From Halomicrobium zhouii (GTDB lineage: Archaea > Halobacteriota > Halobacteria > Halobacteriales > Haloarculaceae): a stretch of 64,000 nucleotides of DNA. Of this stretch, positions 25,020 through 33,798 are shown piece by piece. Below the pieces are notes generated by a model that was not told where the DNA came from, ran no database searches, and saw nothing but the letters and a program-made list of their open reading frames with translations. Location: positions 62,001 through 126,000 of the forward strand of contig NZ_FOZK01000006.1 of NCBI RefSeq assembly GCF_900114435.1, in the 5' to 3' direction. Position 1 is the first letter of the stretch. Every line of letters starts with the position of its first letter. The translations under genes were made by a program, and so were the position numbers.

Positions 25020-25901
25020 GTGTACGAAGGGGACGTCGGACTGGTGTACGCCGGGGCGTCGGCGATCATGCTGGGATTCTACCTGTTCGCCATCAAGCGC
25101 TACTTCTCGTCGTACCCCGCGCCGGTGTACGTCTCGCTCACGTACGGGTGCTCGCTCCTCTGGTACGTCCCGATAGCCATCCTGTCGGTCGACGGCAGCT
25201 ACCTGCCGGCTGACGACGGCTGGACGGGAGCCGCGGTCCTCGCGTTCGTCGTGGTGGGGTCCGCGATTGCCGTCCTGGCGTCGTTCAGGGCCATCGCGCT
25301 GGGCGACGTCTCCTACGTCGCCCCGATCAGCAAACTGGTGCCCGTCTTCGTCGTCCCCATCGAGGTCGCCGTCTTCGGACAGCACCTGACCCCGCTCCAG
25401 ACGGCCGGCATCGTCGTCGCGACTGCCGCCGTCTACGTCGCCAACTACGAGCGCGGCGCGCTCGTCGAGCCGCTGGTCCGCGCCGCCCACTCGCGGCCCG
25501 CCCAGCTCGCACTCCTGAGCGCGGCAGCGTTCGGGGTCACCGACGTCGGCAAGCGCGCACTGACCCAGGAACTCGGCGTCCCGCCGGCGAGCGTGAATCT
25601 CGCGCTGTTCGTGGGCGTCGCCCTCGCGCTCGCACCCCTGGCGGTCCGTCACGTCCCCGACGGCGCCCGGGACGACGCGGCGAAGTTCCTCGCACTCGGG
25701 CTCCTGCTCGCCGTCGCGGAACACCTGGTGATACTCGCGTTCACGACGCTGCCGGCGAGTCTCGCCTCGCCAGTGATCAACTCGTCGGCCGTCTTCGCCG
25801 TCGTGCTCGGCGGCGTCTTCCTCGGCGAGGACGCGCTGGGCGTCCGCCTCGGCGCGGCGGCACTGGCCATCGCCGGCGTGACGATGATCGGCATCGGCTG
25901 A
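25020..25901 (+). CDS. EamA/DMT-family transporter
   Basis: 293 residues, about ten membrane helices in two EamA repeats (first ends FGQHLTPLQTAGIVVATAAVYVANY; second ends LGEDALGVRLGAAALAIAGVTMIGIG). Drug/metabolite superfamily members move small metabolites; the substrate is unknown. GTG 25020 (VYEGDVGLVYAGASAIML) is chosen because the upstream in-frame part is Arg-rich and overlaps the region before the ferredoxin start. GTG 25044 is an alternative. Divergent from the ferredoxin gene. Confidence 0.8.
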   Translation: MYEGDVGLVYAGASAIMLGFYLFAIKRYFSSYPAPVYVSLTYGCSLLWYVPIAILSVDGSYLPADDGWTGAAVLAFVVVGSAIAVLASFRAIALGDVSYVAPISKLVPVFVVPIEVAVFGQHLTPLQTAGIVVATAAVYVANYERGALVEPLVRAAHSRPAQLALLSAAAFGVTDVGKRALTQELGVPPASVNLALFVGVALALAPLAVRHVPDGARDDAAKFLALGLLLAVAEHLVILAFTTLPASLASPVINSSAVFAVVLGGVFLGEDALGVRLGAAALAIAGVTMIGIG

Positions 25902-26001
25902 CCGACCCGCCCGCCGTCTGCTCTCTCACTCTTCCCCATCTTTTTCCCGCTCGGGTGCGCTCCGCGCACCGCTCGCGGCAAAAACATGGGTGAAAAAGGC
26001 G

Positions 26002-26018
26002 CCCTCGCTCCGCTCGGG
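26002..26018. other. Weak GC hairpin with the shared 11-base tip
   Basis: CCC, TCGCTCCGCTC (26005-26015), GGG. The stem is only about 3-4 bp, but the tip equals that of the stronger hairpins. It lies between the ends of the EamA and 6-phosphogluconate dehydrogenase genes. Confidence 0.4.
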
Positions 26019-26025
26019 TGAAGAA

Positions 26026-26046
26026 ACGGCTCGCGCCGCTCGCCGT
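26026..26046 (-). terminator. Stop-adjacent hairpin after 6-phosphogluconate dehydrogenase
   Basis: On the minus strand, three bases after the gnd stop codon (26050-26052), arms ACGGC and GCCGT flank the 11-base tip GAGCGGCGCGA (26031-26041). The stem can extend by two more pairs with one mismatch. Placement next to the stop suggests a 3'-end signal; this is inference. Confidence 0.5.
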
Positions 26047-26049
26047 CTG

Positions 26050-26961
26050 CTACTCGCGCCGCGGGACCTCGTGCCGGCCGAACCCGTAGCGAAGTCTGTT
26101 AGCGAGCCGTCGCGAGAACCGCCCCGGATCGTCGCCGTCGGTCGACCGAGAGCTAAATCGCTCGGAAAGCGCCTGGTAGATCAGAGGGACCGGCACCTCC
26201 TGTTCCAGCGCTTCCTGGACGGTCCAGGTGCCGGTCGACCCGCCCTCGATCCGGTCGGCGACGTCGCCGAGATCCGAGCCCTCCTCGCGGAACGCCTCCT
26301 CGCAGAGTTCGAGCAGCCACGAGCGGATGACGGCGCCGTTGTTCCAGGTGCGCGCGACGGACTCCAGATCGAGGTCGAAGCGGCCGTTGGCGAGCAGTTC
26401 GAACCCCTCGCCGTAGGCCTGCATCAGCGCGTACTCGACGCCGTTGTGGACCATCTTGACGTAGTGGCCCGACCCGGTGGGGCCCATGCGGTCGTGGCCC
26501 GCCGGGCCGGTGGCGACGGCGTCGAAGACGGGGACCATCGCCTCGTAGGCCCACTCCGGGCCGCCGACCATCAGTGAAAAGCCCTCCTCGGCGCTGGCGG
26601 GCCCGCCCGACGTCCCGCAGTCGACGTAGGCCGCGTCGGTGCGCTCGGCCCGCCGCAGCGTGTCGTGGAAGTTGGAGTTGCCGCCGTCGACGACGACGTC
26701 GTCCTCGTCGACGATGCCGTCCAGTTCGTCCAGCGCCGCGTCGATGGGGTCCCCGGCGGGGACCATCAGCCAGATGCGCTTCTCCTCGCCGAGCTTGCTC
26801 GCGAGGTCCGAAATCGAGTCGGCCGGTTCCGCGCCGGCGTCGGCCGCGTCCGCGACGGCCTCCTCAGAGATGTCGAAGGCCACCACGTCGTGGCCCGCAT
26901 CCAGCGTTCGGTCCACGACGATGCGACCCATCCGCCCGAGTCCGATGACGCCCAGTTGCAT
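26050..26961 (-). CDS. gnd: 6-phosphogluconate dehydrogenase, decarboxylating, short form
   Basis: 303 residues. It oxidises 6-phosphogluconate to ribulose 5-phosphate and CO2, the oxidative pentose phosphate step. The dinucleotide site is MQLGVIGLGRMG (G7, G9, G12). Family motifs are VVDGGNSNFHDTLRR, DCGTSGGPASAEEGFSLMVGG, GSGHYVKMVHNGVEYALMQAYGEG and EGGSTGTWTVQEAL. The ~300-residue length marks the short (GndA/YqeC-like) type. Start ATG 26961. NAD versus NADP preference cannot be read here. Confidence 0.95.
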   Translation of the reverse strand: MQLGVIGLGRMGRIVVDRTLDAGHDVVAFDISEEAVADAADAGAEPADSISDLASKLGEEKRIWLMVPAGDPIDAALDELDGIVDEDDVVVDGGNSNFHDTLRRAERTDAAYVDCGTSGGPASAEEGFSLMVGGPEWAYEAMVPVFDAVATGPAGHDRMGPTGSGHYVKMVHNGVEYALMQAYGEGFELLANGRFDLDLESVARTWNNGAVIRSWLLELCEEAFREEGSDLGDVADRIEGGSTGTWTVQEALEQEVPVPLIYQALSERFSSRSTDGDDPGRFSRRLANRLRYGFGRHEVPRRE

Positions 26962-27034
26962 ACGAGGGGGCTCTCGGAGCGGGGAGGTAGGGGTTGTGGT
27001 TCGGGGCGACTCGAATCCGACCCTCTCCTCTCGT

Positions 27035-28864
27035 TCAGACCTCCTCGAACGACCAGCGCTGGTTGTCGCCGCCGTGGTAGGGCCACTGGAAGACGTTGGC
27101 ACCGTCGGCGGTCGAGGCGCCCTCGACGTCTGCGACGTTCCCGCTGTGGGCGTTCTCCAGGTGGTAGGTGCCGTCGCCGTTGTCCACGATCGCCCAGTGC
27201 TGGCAGGCGTGACCTGTGTCGGCGTACTGTCGGACGTTGGCGCCGTCGCTGGTGTCGGCGTTGGCGACTTCCAGCAGTTTCCCGCTGTGGGCGTTGGTGA
27301 GCGTGCAGGTTCCGTCCCCGTTGTCGGTCACGTCCCACTCCTGGCAGGGGTGGTCGGTGTTGCCGTACTGTCGGACGTTGGCGCCGTCGCTGGTGTCGGC
27401 GTTCGCGACCTCCAGGAACTTCCCGCTGTTGGCGCTCGTGATCCGGTAGGTTCCCTCGCCGATGGGTGTGTCGCCAGTGCCGCCGGTTCCGCCGTCGTCG
27501 TCTCCACCGCCGTCGCCGCTCCCGTCATCACTGCTGCCGTCGTCTCCACCGCCGTCGCCGCTCCCGTCGCCACCGCTCCCTGGGTTCCCGCTGCCGGTCT
27601 CGACTGCCGCCGCCCACTCGGCCAGCCACTCCCGCAGCCCGTTACTGGGCGGGTTCAGAGAGTGGGTGTTCTCCGGAAGCTGTGGGTACCCACCGAGATC
27701 GTCCGGCGTGGCGACCCAGAAGTCGTACGGCGAGTCCAGCGAGTCGTTGCCGGCGCGATTGCTGATCTCCTCGAAAATCCGCCTGTCGTGTTCGGTGCGG
27801 TCGGCCGGTCGCGCGCCGGCGTTGGCGAGGTTGTGTGACTCGACCTCGCCCGAGGACATCGCGGAGAGTCCGCTCGGCCACAGCGGCCGCGAGCCGAGTT
27901 CGTCCGTCTCCGCGAACGGCTGGTCCGAATCGAGCGACGGGTCGGTGGCGACGTTGTCCGAGACGAACGCCGACCCGCCGTCCAGCACCGGATCCCCCGT
28001 GTCGGCCGTGCCCGCGTAGACGTTCCCGACGAAGCTGGTCTCGGCCGAGTCGTCGGCGTTGGCCGCCTCGTCGAAGAAGTACGCGAGGTTGTTGACGACG
28101 ACGCTGCGCGTATCGCTCTTGAGTCTGGGGACTCGCCCCCGGACCTTCGCCCAGACGTTCCCGAGGAGCGCGACGCGGTCGGCGCCGTCGCCCACAAGCG
28201 TCCCGTAATTGTGGTCCGATTCGTCGCCGTAGGGGTTCCACAGCCCTTCGGCGATCAGGTTGTTCGAGAAGGTCGTCCGGTCGGAGTCGTAGCCGACTGA
28301 CATGCACTCGTCGGTGCCCCACGTCGCCGTCACGTGGTCGACGACGTTGTTCGAACTCCCGTCGGCGGTGTTCAGCGAGTCGTTGCTCTGGATGCCGCCG
28401 TCGCCGGGCCCGATGCGCGTCCGTATGTGCTGTACCACGCAGTCGTTCGCGGCGACCTGTAGCTGGCCGTTGACGAACGTGATACCGGGTGACGGCGCGG
28501 TCTGGCCGGCGACCCAGCACTGGTCGTTCGATATCTCCAGGGGCTCCCCGCCCAGGTCGATCGTGCCGCTGGTCGCGAAGGCGACGACGCGCGGGCCCGA
28601 GGCCTGGAACGCCGCCTCGACGGCCTCCCTCGTGGCCTCTTCGACGACGATCACCTCCGCGCCGTCGTCGAGCCACGACGTGTCGGCGAACCCGTCCTCG
28701 ACGTGGAATCCGCCGCCGCCGTGTGCGGCACTCGCCTGGCCAGCCAGCGAGGCGGTTCCTATCGCGGTCGCTACCGCACCCGCCGTCGCCGTCTTGAGAA
28801 ACGTCCGGCGCGACGGCCCCCTGTCGTTCGATGCTCCCCTCTCGTGATCAGATCGCTGTGTCAT
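27035..28864 (-). CDS. Exported pectate-lyase-like protein with ricin-type lectin repeats
   Basis: 609 residues. A twin-arginine signal (SRRTFLKTATAGAVATAIG) is followed by a right-handed beta-helix domain of polysaccharide lyase 1 type (GITFVNGQLQVAANDCVVQHIRTRIGPGDGGIQSNDSLNTADGSSNNVVDHVTATWGTDE...RVPRLKSDT). Then come a Gly/Asp/Ser linker (~430-475) and a C-terminal ricin B-like domain with three repeats (GTYRITSANSGKFLEVANADTSDGANVRQY, ..CQEWDV). Two repeats are nearly identical in DNA, 141 bases apart (27225 and 27366). It probably cuts and binds an acidic polysaccharide outside the cell. Confidence 0.88.
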   Translation of the reverse strand: MTQRSDHERGASNDRGPSRRTFLKTATAGAVATAIGTASLAGQASAAHGGGGFHVEDGFADTSWLDDGAEVIVVEEATREAVEAAFQASGPRVVAFATSGTIDLGGEPLEISNDQCWVAGQTAPSPGITFVNGQLQVAANDCVVQHIRTRIGPGDGGIQSNDSLNTADGSSNNVVDHVTATWGTDECMSVGYDSDRTTFSNNLIAEGLWNPYGDESDHNYGTLVGDGADRVALLGNVWAKVRGRVPRLKSDTRSVVVNNLAYFFDEAANADDSAETSFVGNVYAGTADTGDPVLDGGSAFVSDNVATDPSLDSDQPFAETDELGSRPLWPSGLSAMSSGEVESHNLANAGARPADRTEHDRRIFEEISNRAGNDSLDSPYDFWVATPDDLGGYPQLPENTHSLNPPSNGLREWLAEWAAAVETGSGNPGSGGDGSGDGGGDDGSSDDGSGDGGGDDDGGTGGTGDTPIGEGTYRITSANSGKFLEVANADTSDGANVRQYGNTDHPCQEWDVTDNGDGTCTLTNAHSGKLLEVANADTSDGANVRQYADTGHACQHWAIVDNGDGTYHLENAHSGNVADVEGASTADGANVFQWPYHGGDNQRWSFEEV

Positions 28865-29108
28865 GGGTCTGGTGTCTCGATGTCTGGTGGACGACCTCCC
28901 CTACCGGTTCGTCCACCGCGTGGGGGAGGTTTGCACACTGCCTGGTTAAATACTATCTTATTAACTGTGCAAAAATGGGCCCGGGGGGCGACGTAGTAAC
29001 CGGGTAATCGCGACCGGCAGAATCGACGACGACCTCGACGGCCGTCGGAAGGGACCGGTTCCCGAGGACCGGTGCGTATATCGGTCGTCCCCGTCGTGGA
29101 GTCGACGA

Positions 29109-29567
29109 ATGGACGTCCCGAGAACATCTCGGTCGACACAGATCGGTCTCCTCGGGTGCGTGTTGCTCGCCGCCGGCGTCTATCTCCCGTGGCTGACGCA
29201 GGCCGGGGGGACACTCGAACAGGTCGGTCCGTGGGAACTCGCCGGGTTTCAGCCGGCCCGCGCGGTTCTCCTGGTGCCGCTGCTCGCGGTATTCGTGCTT
29301 CGTGCGAGCGGGCGACTGGCACGGTTCCGGCTGATCCTTGTGGCGGGAATCGGCGTCGCGAGCGTCGTCGTTCCGCCGCTCCGACTCCTTCAGGCGGTCA
29401 ACGCGTCCGGTGTCCATTTTGTCCCGGACCTCGGGTTCTTCCTCACGGCGCTGAGCGGGCCAGTTCTCGTTGCGGCGGCGACGCTGGCGTGGACCGAACG
29501 TCGCCGCAGCGCGACGAACGACGAGCAATCAAGCGCCGTCCGTGCACCGGCTCGTGAGCGCCAATGA
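29109..29567 (+). CDS. Four-helix membrane protein of unknown function
   Basis: 152 residues with about four hydrophobic segments (TQIGLLGCVLLAAGVYLPWLT; AVLLVPLLAVFVLRA; LILVAGIGVASVVVPPLRLL; FVPDLGFFLTALSGPVLVAAATLAW) and a charged C-terminal tail. No known domain is recognised. It is divergent from the pectate-lyase-like gene and upstream of valS, but a separate promoter precedes valS. Confidence 0.65.
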   Translation: MDVPRTSRSTQIGLLGCVLLAAGVYLPWLTQAGGTLEQVGPWELAGFQPARAVLLVPLLAVFVLRASGRLARFRLILVAGIGVASVVVPPLRLLQAVNASGVHFVPDLGFFLTALSGPVLVAAATLAWTERRRSATNDEQSSAVRAPARERQ

Positions 29568-29629
29568 GACAGCGTATCGAAGACCGGTGTGGCCGTCACA
29601 GTTCTCCGAACGCGGTCGGGAAGCGAAAA

Positions 29630-29635
29630 TTTATA
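29630..29635 (+). promoter_or_regulatory. TATA box upstream of the valS leader
   Basis: TTTATA in an A/T run (AAAATTTATACG), the most AT-rich spot of the region. Its centre is 26-27 bases before the ATG at 29659, so transcription should start at or next to that ATG. valS would then have a leader of ~115 bases. Confidence 0.55.
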
Positions 29636-29658
29636 CGAACGACCGCCAAGGTTCGGGT

Positions 29659-29688
29659 ATGGGCCTGATGACGTCGGTAGTACGATAG
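29659..29688 (+). CDS. Possible nine-residue leader peptide of valS
   Basis: ATG to TAG encodes MGLMTSVVR. The two Val codons are adjacent and both GTA, which neighbouring genes use rarely (GTC and GTG dominate). The ATG sits where a leaderless transcript from the TATA box at 29630-29635 should begin. The next gene is valyl-tRNA synthetase, 85 bases on. A small stem (GGCT/AGCC) and a T-rich stretch (ATTTTC) follow. Attenuation-like control by Val-tRNA charging is a hypothesis, not shown. Confidence 0.35.
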   Translation: MGLMTSVVR

Positions 29689-29773
29689 CGAGGCTGGCAG
29701 CCGCGCGTATTTTCACTGCCATCCCCCGTAACCCAGTCAGGCGCGATTCCACAACGAGCAGACACACCTACAT

Positions 29774-32419
29774 ATGAGCGATCTAGCAGACAACTACGAG
29801 CCCGACAGCGTCGAGTCGAAGTGGCGCGAGGAGTGGCAGGAGATGGACGTCTACGAGTACGTCGACACCGGTGCGACGGACTACGTCATCGACACGCCGC
29901 CGCCGTACCCGACCGGCAACCTCCACATCGGCCACGCCCTGGGGTGGGCGTACATCGACTTCGCCGCGCGCTATCACCGCCTGCAGGGCGAGGACGTCCT
30001 CTTCCCGCAGGGGTGGGACTGTCACGGCCTGCCGACCGAGGTCAAGGTCGAGGAGAACCACGACATCCACCGGACGGACGTCCCCCGCGACGAGTTCCGC
30101 CAGCTCTGCGTCGAGCACACCGAGGACCAGATCGACTCGATGAAGGAGACGATGCTGGATCTCGGCTTCGGCATCGACTGGTCGGCGGAGTACCGGACGA
30201 TGGACGAGGAGTACTGGGGGAAGACCCAGCGCTCGTTCGTCGAGATGGCCGACGACGACATGGTGTACCGCGACGAGCACCCGGTCAACTGGTGCCCGCG
30301 GTGTGAGACGGCCATCGCCGACGCCGAGGTCGAGACCGAGGAGGGCGTCGACGGGACGCTGTACTACGTCACCTTCCCCGGTGTCGACAACGACGACATC
30401 GAGATCGCGACGACGCGACCGGAACTGCTGGCCGCCTGCGTCTCGATGGCCGTCGACCCCGACGACGAGCGGTACGCGGACCGCGTGGGCGACACCTTCG
30501 AGGTCCCACTGTTCGGCCAGGAGGTCGAACTCATCGCCGACGACGACGTCGACGGCGACTTCGGGACCGGCGCGGTGATGATCTGTACCTTCGGGGACAA
30601 ACAGGACGTCGACTGGTGGGCCGAACACGACCTGGATCTGCGCCCGGTCTTCACCGAGGACGGTCACCTCGGCGAGCTGGCCGGCGAGTTCGAGGGGCTC
30701 ACGATTTCGGAGGCCAAGACCGAGGTCGCCGAGGCCCTCGACGAGGAGGGGTACCTGAACGACAGCGAGCCGACGACCCAGAACGTCGGCCAGTGCTGGC
30801 GCTGTGACACGCCCATCGAGATCCTCTCGAAGGAGCAGTGGTTCGTCGAGGTCGACCAGGACCTCATCCTCGAGAAAGCCCAGGAGGTCGAGTGGATCCC
30901 CGAGCACATGTACGCCCGGCTGGAGGAGTGGACCGAGGGGATGGACTGGGACTGGGTCATCTCCCGCCAGCGCGTCTTCGCGACGCCCATTCCGGCCTGG
31001 CGCTGCGGCGAGTGCGACCACTGGCACATCGCCACGCAGGAGGACCTGCCCGTCGACCCGACCGACGAGGACCCCGCCATCGGCGAGTGTCCCGACTGTG
31101 GAGCCAGCGACTGGCACGGCGAGACCGACGTGATGGACACGTGGATGGATTCGTCCATCACGCCGCTGCACGTCTCCGGCTGGCCGGAGGAGATTGACCT
31201 CGACGAGTTCGAACCGACCGCGCTCCGCCCGCAGGGCCACGACATCATCCGGACGTGGGCGTTCTACACGCTACTCCGGACCGGGGCGCTCACCGACGAG
31301 CGCCCGTGGGACGACATCCTCGTCAACGGGATGGTGTTCGGCCCGGACGGGAACAAGATGTCCAAGTCACGGGGCAACGTCGTCAACCCGGACGACGCCA
31401 TCGACGAGTACGGCGCCGACGCCATCCGGCAGGCCCTCGCACTGGGTGGCCAGCCCGGCAGCGACGTCCAGTACCAGCCCAAGGAGGCCACCTCGGCCTC
31501 CCGGTTCCAGACCAAGGTGTGGAACATCACCCGCTTCGCGGCGGGCCACTTCGAGGACGACCGCGAGCCGATGGAAGACCCGGCCTACCGCGACGTCGAC
31601 GAGTGGATCCTCGCCCGCTGTGCCCGCGTCGCCGCGGACGTCGAGGAGCACATGGACGAGTACCGCTACGACGCCGCCCTGCGCGAACTCCGGGAGTTCG
31701 TCTGGCACGACCTGGCCGACGACTACCTGGAACTGATCAAGGGCCGCCTCTACGAGGGCCGTCCCGGCGAGCGCGACGCCGCGCGCCAGGCGCTGTTCAC
31801 GGCGCTCACCTCGTCGCTCACCATGCTCTCGCCGTTCGCCCCCTTCCTCACCGAGGAGGCCTGGGACGCGCTGCCCGGCACCGAGGGGAGCGTCCACGCG
31901 AGTTCGTGGCCGGAGATCGATACCACCGGCTTCGACGAGGAGGCCGAGGCGGTCGGGGCAATCATCGCCGACGTCGCCTCGACGGTCCGGGGCTGGAAGT
32001 CCGACGAGGGCCTCGCACTGAACGAGGACCTCGAGCGCGTCGAGGTGTACCCTGAGGAGATGCCGGAGTCGCCAGTCGACACGTACGACCTGAGCGAGGC
32101 CGTCAACGCGCCGGTCCGCGTCGAGGCTGGCGAGCCGACGGTCGAACTGGTCCCCGTCGCGGTCGACCCCGACCACGCCGTCATCGGGCCGGAGTTCCGC
32201 GATCAGGCCGGCCAGGTCGTCGCCGCGCTGGAGGCGATGGACCCGGAGACGGTCCAGCGCCAGCAGGAGTTCGACGGCGAGATAGAAGTCGACCTGGGTG
32301 ACGAAGTGGCGGTCATCCCGGGCGACGCCGTCACCGTCCACGAGGAACACCGCGCCGAATCCGGCGAGGAGGTCGACGTCCTCGAGGGCGAGACCGCGAC
32401 GATACTGATCTACCCCTGA
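29774..32419 (+). CDS. valS: Valyl-tRNA synthetase
   Basis: 881 residues, class I synthetase that charges tRNA-Val. HIGH is at 51-54 (GNLHIGHAL) and KMSKS at 528-532 ([10 protein letters not shown]). The editing domain carries [18 protein letters not shown] and [17 protein letters not shown]. Zinc-type Cys pairs occur in [29 protein letters not shown] and [10 protein letters not shown]. The anticodon domain contains [30 protein letters not shown]. The start ATG and the acidic composition fit a haloarchaeal enzyme. Confidence 0.97.
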   Translation: MSDLADNYEPDSVESKWREEWQEMDVYEYVDTGATDYVIDTPPPYPTGNLHIGHALGWAYIDFAARYHRLQGEDVLFPQGWDCHGLPTEVKVEENHDIHRTDVPRDEFRQLCVEHTEDQIDSMKETMLDLGFGIDWSAEYRTMDEEYWGKTQRSFVEMADDDMVYRDEHPVNWCPRCETAIADAEVETEEGVDGTLYYVTFPGVDNDDIEIATTRPELLAACVSMAVDPDDERYADRVGDTFEVPLFGQEVELIADDDVDGDFGTGAVMICTFGDKQDVDWWAEHDLDLRPVFTEDGHLGELAGEFEGLTISEAKTEVAEALDEEGYLNDSEPTTQNVGQCWRCDTPIEILSKEQWFVEVDQDLILEKAQEVEWIPEHMYARLEEWTEGMDWDWVISRQRVFATPIPAWRCGECDHWHIATQEDLPVDPTDEDPAIGECPDCGASDWHGETDVMDTWMDSSITPLHVSGWPEEIDLDEFEPTALRPQGHDIIRTWAFYTLLRTGALTDERPWDDILVNGMVFGPDGNKMSKSRGNVVNPDDAIDEYGADAIRQALALGGQPGSDVQYQPKEATSASRFQTKVWNITRFAAGHFEDDREPMEDPAYRDVDEWILARCARVAADVEEHMDEYRYDAALRELREFVWHDLADDYLELIKGRLYEGRPGERDAARQALFTALTSSLTMLSPFAPFLTEEAWDALPGTEGSVHASSWPEIDTTGFDEEAEAVGAIIADVASTVRGWKSDEGLALNEDLERVEVYPEEMPESPVDTYDLSEAVNAPVRVEAGEPTVELVPVAVDPDHAVIGPEFRDQAGQVVAALEAMDPETVQRQQEFDGEIEVDLGDEVAVIPGDAVTVHEEHRAESGEEVDVLEGETATILIYP

Positions 32420-32515
32420 CGGTTCGTCAGGACTCCTCGTTCGCGCGACGTGAGCGGTCAGCGCGGCCGCCGCTATCGCTATCAGGGATTCGGGCGTCGA
32501 AAAGAGCCAGGCAGC

Positions 32516-32701
32516 TTACTCCTCGTCTTCGCCGTCGTCCTTCATCTCGTCCAGCCGGCCGATGAGTTCCTCCTGGCTGGCCTCCGATTCGAAGGTGACC
32601 TCCCCGTCGTGGTCGTTCTCGTGGACGGTGACCGCCTCGTCCTCGTCGATGTCCGCGTTCTGGTCCTTCTGTTCGGATTCGTCGTAGCTACCAAAGCCCA
32701 T
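32516..32701 (-). CDS. DUF5786-like small acidic protein
   Basis: 61 residues: MGFGSYDESEQKDQNADIDE, then a central VTVHENDHDGEVTFESEASQEELIGRLDEMK and an acidic tail. It matches my memory of a widespread haloarchaeal family (DUF5786), usually starting MGFGSYDESEQ. Function unknown. It ends 96 bases from the end of the convergent valS. Confidence 0.8.
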   Translation of the reverse strand: MGFGSYDESEQKDQNADIDEDEAVTVHENDHDGEVTFESEASQEELIGRLDEMKDDGEDEE

Positions 32702-32796
32702 AGGGGAGTCTATGTCGGCCGCGCGGAAAAACACCACGGGTCGTCGGCATAGGGTGTGATTAATTCGCCGGGACGAACCGACGGACGAAGCGCGGA

Positions 32797-33648
32797 TTAC
32801 CCCAGCGACACGTCCAGGTACAGCATGACGACGACGCCGGCCATCGTCCCGAGTGTGGCGACCCGCTCGTTGCCGCTGGTGTGGGTCTCGGGGACGATTT
32901 CGTCGCTGATGACGAACAGCATCGCGCCGGCGGCAAAGCCCATCGCGTAGGGAAGCAAGGGTCGGACTAGCTGGACGGCGACGGCGCCGAGCACGGCCAG
33001 CGGAATCTCGACTGCACCCGCGCGAGCGCCCGCGAACAGTGCGTACGACTTCCGGTCGAGGCCGGCGTTGACCGCCGCGACGGAGACGGCCAGCCCCTCC
33101 GGTATGTTCTGGATACCGATGGCGACCATCAGCGCCAGTGCGGTGCCGAGCCCCTCCATCCCGTCGGCGGCGCCGAAGCCGACGCCGACCGCCAGTCCCT
33201 CGGGCATGTTGTGGAGCGTGATCGCGAGGACGAACAGGACCACGGGGGCGAGCTTGTCCGGGTTGATCCCGGGGACCGTCTCGCTCGGGTCCGCGGCGTC
33301 GGTCCGTCGCTCTCCGGTGAGCAGGTAGTGGGCGTGGGGCACGAGGCCGTCGGCCCGGTCGAGGAAGAGCACCCCGAGGACGACGCCGAACAGCGTCGGG
33401 AGCGGGTCGCCGCCGGAGTACTGCTCGATGCCGGGGATGATGAGGCTCGTGAACGCCGCGGCCAGCATCACGCCGGCGGCGAAGCCCAGCGCCCCGTCCA
33501 GTGCCCGCTCGGAGGGGTTGCGCCAGACCAGTACGAGCGACGCGCCGACGAGGTTCATCGTCGCGATGACGACGCCGCCCGCCAGCCCCTGGACCACCGG
33601 ATCGGTGCCCACGATCCGGACGAACAGCTCCGCCAGCCCGGCTTGCAT
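32797..33648 (-). CDS. ZIP-family divalent metal transporter
   Basis: 283 residues, eight hydrophobic helices. The metal-site helices carry ITLHNMPEGLAVG (HNMPEG 146-151) and IGIQNIPEGLAVS (QNIPEG 180-185), the signature of GufA/ZIP transporters; a third helix has AAFTSLIIPGIEQ. A His-containing loop (LVPHAHYLL) lies between helices 3 and 4. It probably imports zinc or iron. No metal regulator is adjacent. Confidence 0.9.
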   Translation of the reverse strand: MQAGLAELFVRIVGTDPVVQGLAGGVVIATMNLVGASLVLVWRNPSERALDGALGFAAGVMLAAAFTSLIIPGIEQYSGGDPLPTLFGVVLGVLFLDRADGLVPHAHYLLTGERRTDAADPSETVPGINPDKLAPVVLFVLAITLHNMPEGLAVGVGFGAADGMEGLGTALALMVAIGIQNIPEGLAVSVAAVNAGLDRKSYALFAGARAGAVEIPLAVLGAVAVQLVRPLLPYAMGFAAGAMLFVISDEIVPETHTSGNERVATLGTMAGVVVMLYLDVSLG

Positions 33649-33798
33649 TGGTCACTGGTGTGGCCCCCCACCCCTTGTAACTGTCCCCACTGCCGGAACG
33701 GGGTGCTGTTTGTGGCCGATAGCGACCCCTTAAATTAACAGACGGCGGCGTGATCGGGCGCGAAAGCTATTTGCGCACGCTGACTGGAAGATTTCGGT

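Noticed and set aside
29689-29773. Riboswitch or T-box before valS
   Set aside because: T-boxes are bacterial, and the leader is too short and lacks the conserved T-box and anticodon stem. Only the leader peptide remains as a hypothesis.
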